Below are positions 35,425 to 38,683 of a stretch of 38,683 nt of DNA, piece after piece (positions within the stretch are counted from its first letter, which is position 1; each line of letters starts with the position of its first letter). Both the position numbers and the translations under genes were made by a program. This stretch comes from Planctomycetota bacterium (GTDB taxonomy: Bacteria; Planctomycetota; UBA8108; SXIK01). The stretch covers positions 1-38,683 of the forward strand of contig JACQVW010000797.1 of the NCBI GenBank assembly GCA_016209535.1, given 5' to 3'. Under the pieces are notes generated by a model. The model worked only from the letters and a program-made list of their open reading frames with translations. It searched no databases and was not told where the DNA came from.

Positions 35425-35958
35425 TCAGTTTCCATTCACACAGGCGGAAAGCCTCTGGCGTGCCCGGTGGAGTATCGCCCCCACGCCGCCGGCGGTGATG
35501 CCCAGGCGAGCCGCGATCTCTTGCATCGAAAGCTCGCAGAAGTGAGCGAGGACCAGACAGGATTGCTCCTGGTGGCTCAGCTTGCCGAAGCACCTCTTGA
35601 TGTGTCGGCGGATATGCTCCCGGTCGAGCTCCAGGTCCAGGTCCAGCGCCTGCGATCGGCTGCCCTGCCGGTCGAATGCCGGAGCATCCACAGGCATCGG
35701 TATCAGCCTGCGCTCTTGGCGGAGCAGGTCCACGCACTCGTTGCGAGCAGCGCGGAAGGCCACGGGCGGCCAGCTGGATCGCTGATATCGCTCTCGGACG
35801 GCATAAAGCTTGGTCAAGGCGCTCGAGGCGCAGTCCTCGGCGCGGTCCTGAAGCCGCGGGTTCTTTGCAGCCAGGTAACCACAGCAATAACGAACGAGCC
35901 GCGGGCGAATTTCAGCAGCGAAGAAATCAAACTTGTCTTGGGAAGATTCTTCAGCCAT
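35425..35958 (-). CDS. Sigma-70 family (ECF-type) RNA polymerase sigma factor
   Basis: ORF 35425..36087; start MAEESSQDKFDFFAAEIRPRLVRYC at 35958. Region 2-like 'DRAEDCASSALTKLYAVRERYQRSSWPPVAFRAARNECVDLLRQERR'; region 4 'CFGKLSHQEQSCLVLAHFCELSMQEIAARLGITAGGVGAILHRARQRLSACV'. Confidence 0.9.
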   Translation of the reverse strand: MAEESSQDKFDFFAAEIRPRLVRYCCGYLAAKNPRLQDRAEDCASSALTKLYAVRERYQRSSWPPVAFRAARNECVDLLRQERRLIPMPVDAPAFDRQGSRSQALDLDLELDREHIRRHIKRCFGKLSHQEQSCLVLAHFCELSMQEIAARLGITAGGVGAILHRARQRLSACVNGN

Positions 35959-35969
35959 CTGCCAAGACT

Positions 35970-35985
35970 CCCTGCCGGAGCAGGG
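35970..35985 (-). promoter_or_regulatory. Short 5'UTR hairpin upstream of the sigma-factor start
   Basis: Perfect inverted repeat CCCTGC-TCCG-GCAGGG (minus strand), 11 nt upstream of the ATG; the G-rich SD-like GGGAG overlaps the 3' arm. Confidence 0.4.
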
Positions 35986-36271
35986 GGTTCCTGCATACAG
36001 TTGAGCCTGAAACGGAAGAGCAGGAGTCAACAGTCTCAAGTCCGAGAAGACATCTAACCGGAGACTTGCGGTCAGGGCAAGGCCCAAACGTGTCCTTTCG
36101 CGGAGCCTGCGTAACCGCGTACGGCCCTCCTGGGCGAGCGGGGTAGAGAGGACCCCGGCCGCTCCGCTTCGCTGGCGGCTGTAGGCTCAACCCGACCGAC
36201 CCGATCCACATCGCGAGCTACCCCTTCCGGAACGGCCGCCCCCGTCGCCGCCGGGCCCCGACACCTGCGGT

Positions 36272-36326
36272 CCCGACCCCGACCCGACCGACGCGCTCGC
36301 CGAGTGCGGGGCGGGGTGCCCGTAGG
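36272..36326. repeat. 55-bp direct repeat, copy A
   Basis: CCCGACCCCGACCCGACCGACGCGCTCGCCGAGTGCGGGGCGGGGTGCCCGTAGG; one mismatch to copy B. Confidence 0.92.
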
Positions 36327-36542
36327 CGGCGAAGACGGGAGCTCCACCACGGCCTCAGGGAACCGGCAGTGCTCGCAGCGTCCGCCCGCACCGCGGATCA
36401 CCTCCGCCTCCAGCGCGCGGTCATGCGGGTCAAAGGTGATCCCGAGGATCGCCTCTGCGGCCGCCCGCGGCCAGCCCCCGGCCTCCGGCCGGATCACCCG
36501 CGCCAGGATCGCGGCTTCGCTGTATTCGCGCGCGAGGCTCAT
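36327..36542 (-). pseudogene. Apparent fused remnant: N-terminus of a small hypothetical protein joined to the N-terminus of an HNH-endonuclease-like protein, cut off at repeat copy A
   Basis: Minus-strand translation from ATG at 36542: MSLAREYSEAAILARVIRPEAGGWPRAAAEAILGITFDPHDRA|LEAEVIRGAGGRCEHCRFPEAVVELPSSPP. 'RRAGxRCEYCRLPQ'-type starts are typical of HNH proteins; the catalytic part is missing. Confidence 0.45.
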
Positions 36543-36652
36543 GGAGGCCGTGGTACCGGCTGGCTGCGGAGGCAAACTCCGCCGGGGCTGCGCGCGAGGG
36601 AAGCATAGTCCTCTCCATGCTGGACGCGCCGATGCCAGGACTGTATCCTGCG

Positions 36653-36931
36653 ATGGCGTGGGCAGAGCACCTCGCCAAGAAAGGATCTCCTGTGCCGTCA
36701 CTCCTCGACGAAGAGATCAAGACCTACGAGCAGCATCGCGACGAGCTGATCGGGAAGGCGGAGGGGAAGTTCGTTCTCATCCGAGGGGGAGCCGTCGTCG
36801 GAGTCTATGACTCCAAGATGGACGCCATCCGCCAGGGCTACCAGCAATTCGGGAACGTCCCCTTCCTGGTCAAGCAGGTCCTGCGAGTCGAGCCTCCGCA
36901 GAGCTTCGTCTCGAACCTCCTCGGGGTCTAA
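36653..36931 (+). CDS. Small conserved hypothetical protein
   Basis: ORF 36617..36931; probable start MAWAEHLAKKG at 36653. 'EIKTYEQHRDELIGKAEGKFVLIRGGAVVGVYDSKMDAIRQGYQQFGNVPFLVKQVL' looks like a widespread small family. Confidence 0.65.
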   Translation: MAWAEHLAKKGSPVPSLLDEEIKTYEQHRDELIGKAEGKFVLIRGGAVVGVYDSKMDAIRQGYQQFGNVPFLVKQVLRVEPPQSFVSNLLGV

Positions 36932-36937
36932 GGAGTG

Positions 36938-37069
36938 GTCCTGGAGACCACCGTCATCGAAGCGCCACTCCAGGGCCAGCACATCCAGTTCCTGATCGGG
37001 AGGGATGTGCTATCTCACGGAGTCCTGGTGTACATCGGCTACGGCAACCTCTTCAGCCTGAGCTTCTGA
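36938..37069 (+). pseudogene. C-terminal remnant of an aspartyl-protease-like (retropepsin-fold) gene
   Basis: In-frame VLETTVIEAPLQGQHIQFLIGRDVLSHGVLVYIGYGNLFSLSF* (stop 37067-37069); 'LIGRDVL...Y.G....F.L.F' matches the C-terminal end of clan AA proteases; no room for the DTGA active-site half. Confidence 0.55.
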
Positions 37070-37089
37070 TCCGCACGGCCACCCCACCG

Positions 37090-37144
37090 CCCGACCCCGA
37101 CCCGACCGACGCGCTCGCCGAGTGCGGGGCGGGATGCCCGTAGG
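37090..37144. repeat. 55-bp direct repeat, copy B
   Basis: CCCGACCCCGACCCGACCGACGCGCTCGCCGAGTGCGGGGCGGGATGCCCGTAGG; 54/55 identical to copy A. Confidence 0.92.
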
Positions 37145-37348
37145 ACGAGGGTACGGCGCACGGCTCCGGCCACCCCACCAGCCTCCGCGTCGCGGGCCTC
37201 ACGACCACACCTCCTCCCGCGCCGGCCAGGTCGAGGCCTACCGCGAGGACGGGGAGGGCGGGAGAAGGGTCGCTCGGTGGTGCCTGCGGGAGGCAGCGCG
37301 CTCTTCCCGTGACTCAAGTTTCGCCGAGCACATGCCGATAAAGCGGAC

Positions 37349-38683
37349 ATGGTTCGAAGCGCCACCGGGACCTCGACTCTGTCCGTCTGCTGCGCGGCGC
37401 TGGCGCTCTGTCCTGTCCAGACCACCGCACAGGAGCCCGACTGCAACCGGAACGGGACGCCGGACGCGCAGGACCTCGCGCCACGGCTCCGCTTCGCCGA
37501 GGCCGTGACGCTGCTCCTCGGCGGCCGCGAGCCCTGGGGCGTCACCGCAAGCGACCTCGACGGCGACGGCGACCTCGACCTCGCCGTGTGCAACAGGACA
37601 TCGAGCGACGTCTCGGTCCTCCTGAACGCCTCCGGCGCGAGCTTCGCCTTCGGGGGTAAGGTCATCGCCGGCCCGGGGCCTCGTTTCGCCGCCGCGGCGG
37701 ACCTCGACGCCGACGGCACCACCGACCTGGCCGTCACCAACCAGGATGCCGGCTCCGTCTCGGTGCTCTTGGGGACGGGCGGCGGAGCCTTCCGGCTCCT
37801 CGCGCACCACGGCGTGGGCGCTTACCCCGCGGAGATCCTGGCGCGCGACTGGGACGTGGACGGCGTCCTGGACCTCGCCGTCGCCAATGAGCTCTCGCAC
37901 AACGTCGCGACCCTGGCCGGCCGCGGCGGCGGCGCCTTTGCGCCGGCCGCCTGGCATCCGACCGGCCTGGACGCCTCCGGGCTCGCGGCCGGGGACTACG
38001 ACGGCGACCGGCGCCTGGACCTCGCGGTCGCGAACGGCCACTACTTGCGCCCCGCAGGTACGGTCACGGTGCTGTTCGACCTGGGAGGAGGCGCGGCCGC
38101 GCGAGGTGACTACACCGTCGGGGGCGGCCCCTACTCGCTCGCGAGCGCGGACCTCGATGGGGACTCGGACCTGGACCTCGCCACGAGGAACCATTACTCG
38201 GGAGACGTGTCGGTCCTCCTCAACGGTGGGTCCGGGAGCTTCCTGGTCCCGAGGAGCTTCGCCGCGGGAGCCGCGCCCACCGACGTCGAGGCCGGGGACT
38301 TCGACGCCGATGGCGACCAGGACCTCGCCGTCTCGGACCAAGACGGGAGCTGCGTCTCGATCCTCGCCAACGCTGGAGGGGCGTCCTTCCAACCGCAAGG
38401 GAGGCCCGCCGTCGGCTCCGCGCCGATGACCCTGCAAGCGTGCGACCTCGACGGCGACGGGGACCTGGACCTCGTGGCAGCGAACCGGCTCGGGGACTCC
38501 TTGTCCCTGATCCTCAACGAGTCCGAGCCGCCCTCGAGCGTTGACCGGGACGGAAACGGGATCCCCGACGAGTGCGAGCCTCCGAGGTTTCGCCGCGGCG
38601 ACGCGAACGGCGATGCCGACCACGACGTGTCCGACGCGCTGGCGATCCTCCTGGCCCTCTTCCGCGGCGGGCCTCCCGGGAGC
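37349..38683 (+). CDS. Secreted FG-GAP/VCBS repeat protein with dockerin-like C-terminal motif (truncated at right edge)
   Basis: ATG at 37349: MVRSATGTSTLSVCCAALALCPVQTTAQEPDCNRNGTPDAQDL..., then repeats DLDGDGDLDLAV, DLDADGTTDLAV, DWDVDGVLDLAV, DYDGDRRLDLAV, DLDGDSDLDLAT, DFDADGDQDLAV, DLDGDGDLDLVA; then DRDGNGIPDEC and RRGDANGDADHDVSDALAILLALFRGG. Frame open for 445 codons to the window end, hence absent from the ORF track. Confidence 0.88.
   Translation, partial: MVRSATGTSTLSVCCAALALCPVQTTAQEPDCNRNGTPDAQDLAPRLRFAEAVTLLLGGREPWGVTASDLDGDGDLDLAVCNRTSSDVSVLLNASGASFAFGGKVIAGPGPRFAAAADLDADGTTDLAVTNQDAGSVSVLLGTGGGAFRLLAHHGVGAYPAEILARDWDVDGVLDLAVANELSHNVATLAGRGGGAFAPAAWHPTGLDASGLAAGDYDGDRRLDLAVANGHYLRPAGTVTVLFDLGGGAAARGDYTVGGGPYSLASADLDGDSDLDLATRNHYSGDVSVLLNGGSGSFLVPRSFAAGAAPTDVEAGDFDADGDQDLAVSDQDGSCVSILANAGGASFQPQGRPAVGSAPMTLQACDLDGDGDLDLVAANRLGDSLSLILNESEPPSSVDRDGNGIPDECEPPRFRRGDANGDADHDVSDALAILLALFRGGPPGS

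Noticed and set aside
35990-36060. Possible -35-like TTGACT upstream of the sigma factor (minus strand)
   Set aside because: No convincing -10 at suitable spacing; cannot be supported from sequence alone.
36185-36325. Possible short plus-strand gene ending in PDPDPTDALAECGAGCP*
   Set aside because: Preceded by an in-frame stop and no start codon seen; treated as part of the repeat, not a gene.
1-38683. tRNA, rRNA, CRISPR array, transposase or integrase genes
   Set aside because: None recognised on reading; no regularly spaced short repeats with spacers and no transposase motifs in the translations.

Overview
GC-rich window that looks Planctomycetota-like (FG-GAP repeats, 'DCNRNGTPD' and 'DRDGNGIPDEC' motifs, and a dockerin-like 'RRGDANGDADHDVSDALAILLALF' tail on the right-hand gene); the taxon is inference. 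About 36 kb (complement of <1..35958) is one co-directional, tightly spaced gene train, probably one operon. In transcription order: ECF-type sigma factor; 362-aa protein; secreted Tiki/ChaN-like plus CHAT-like protein; 2-TM membrane protein with an Arg-rich tail; MoxR-type AAA+ ATPase with an extra N-terminal domain; 507-aa protein with a possible degenerate vWA domain; coiled-coil protein with a cationic tail; 354-aa hypothetical; 4208-aa membrane-anchored multi-beta-propeller protein; 2161-aa secreted Rhs/YD protein with permuted architecture; lipoprotein; secreted vWA protein resembling the PpkA C-terminal vWA region; and a truncated paralogue of the last at the left edge. The train ends at a divergent boundary of eroded gene fragments (truncated HNH-type, truncated aspartyl-protease-type) bracketed by a 55-bp direct repeat, followed by a plus-strand FG-GAP gene running off the window. 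Best candidate for a new system: the whole sigma/MoxR/vWA/CHAT/giant-propeller/permuted-Rhs/PpkA-like-vWA operon. It resembles the published MoxR-vWA ternary conflict systems, but its surface-exposed and Rhs components are not ones I can match to a described type. No tRNA, rRNA, CRISPR array or transposase was recognised.
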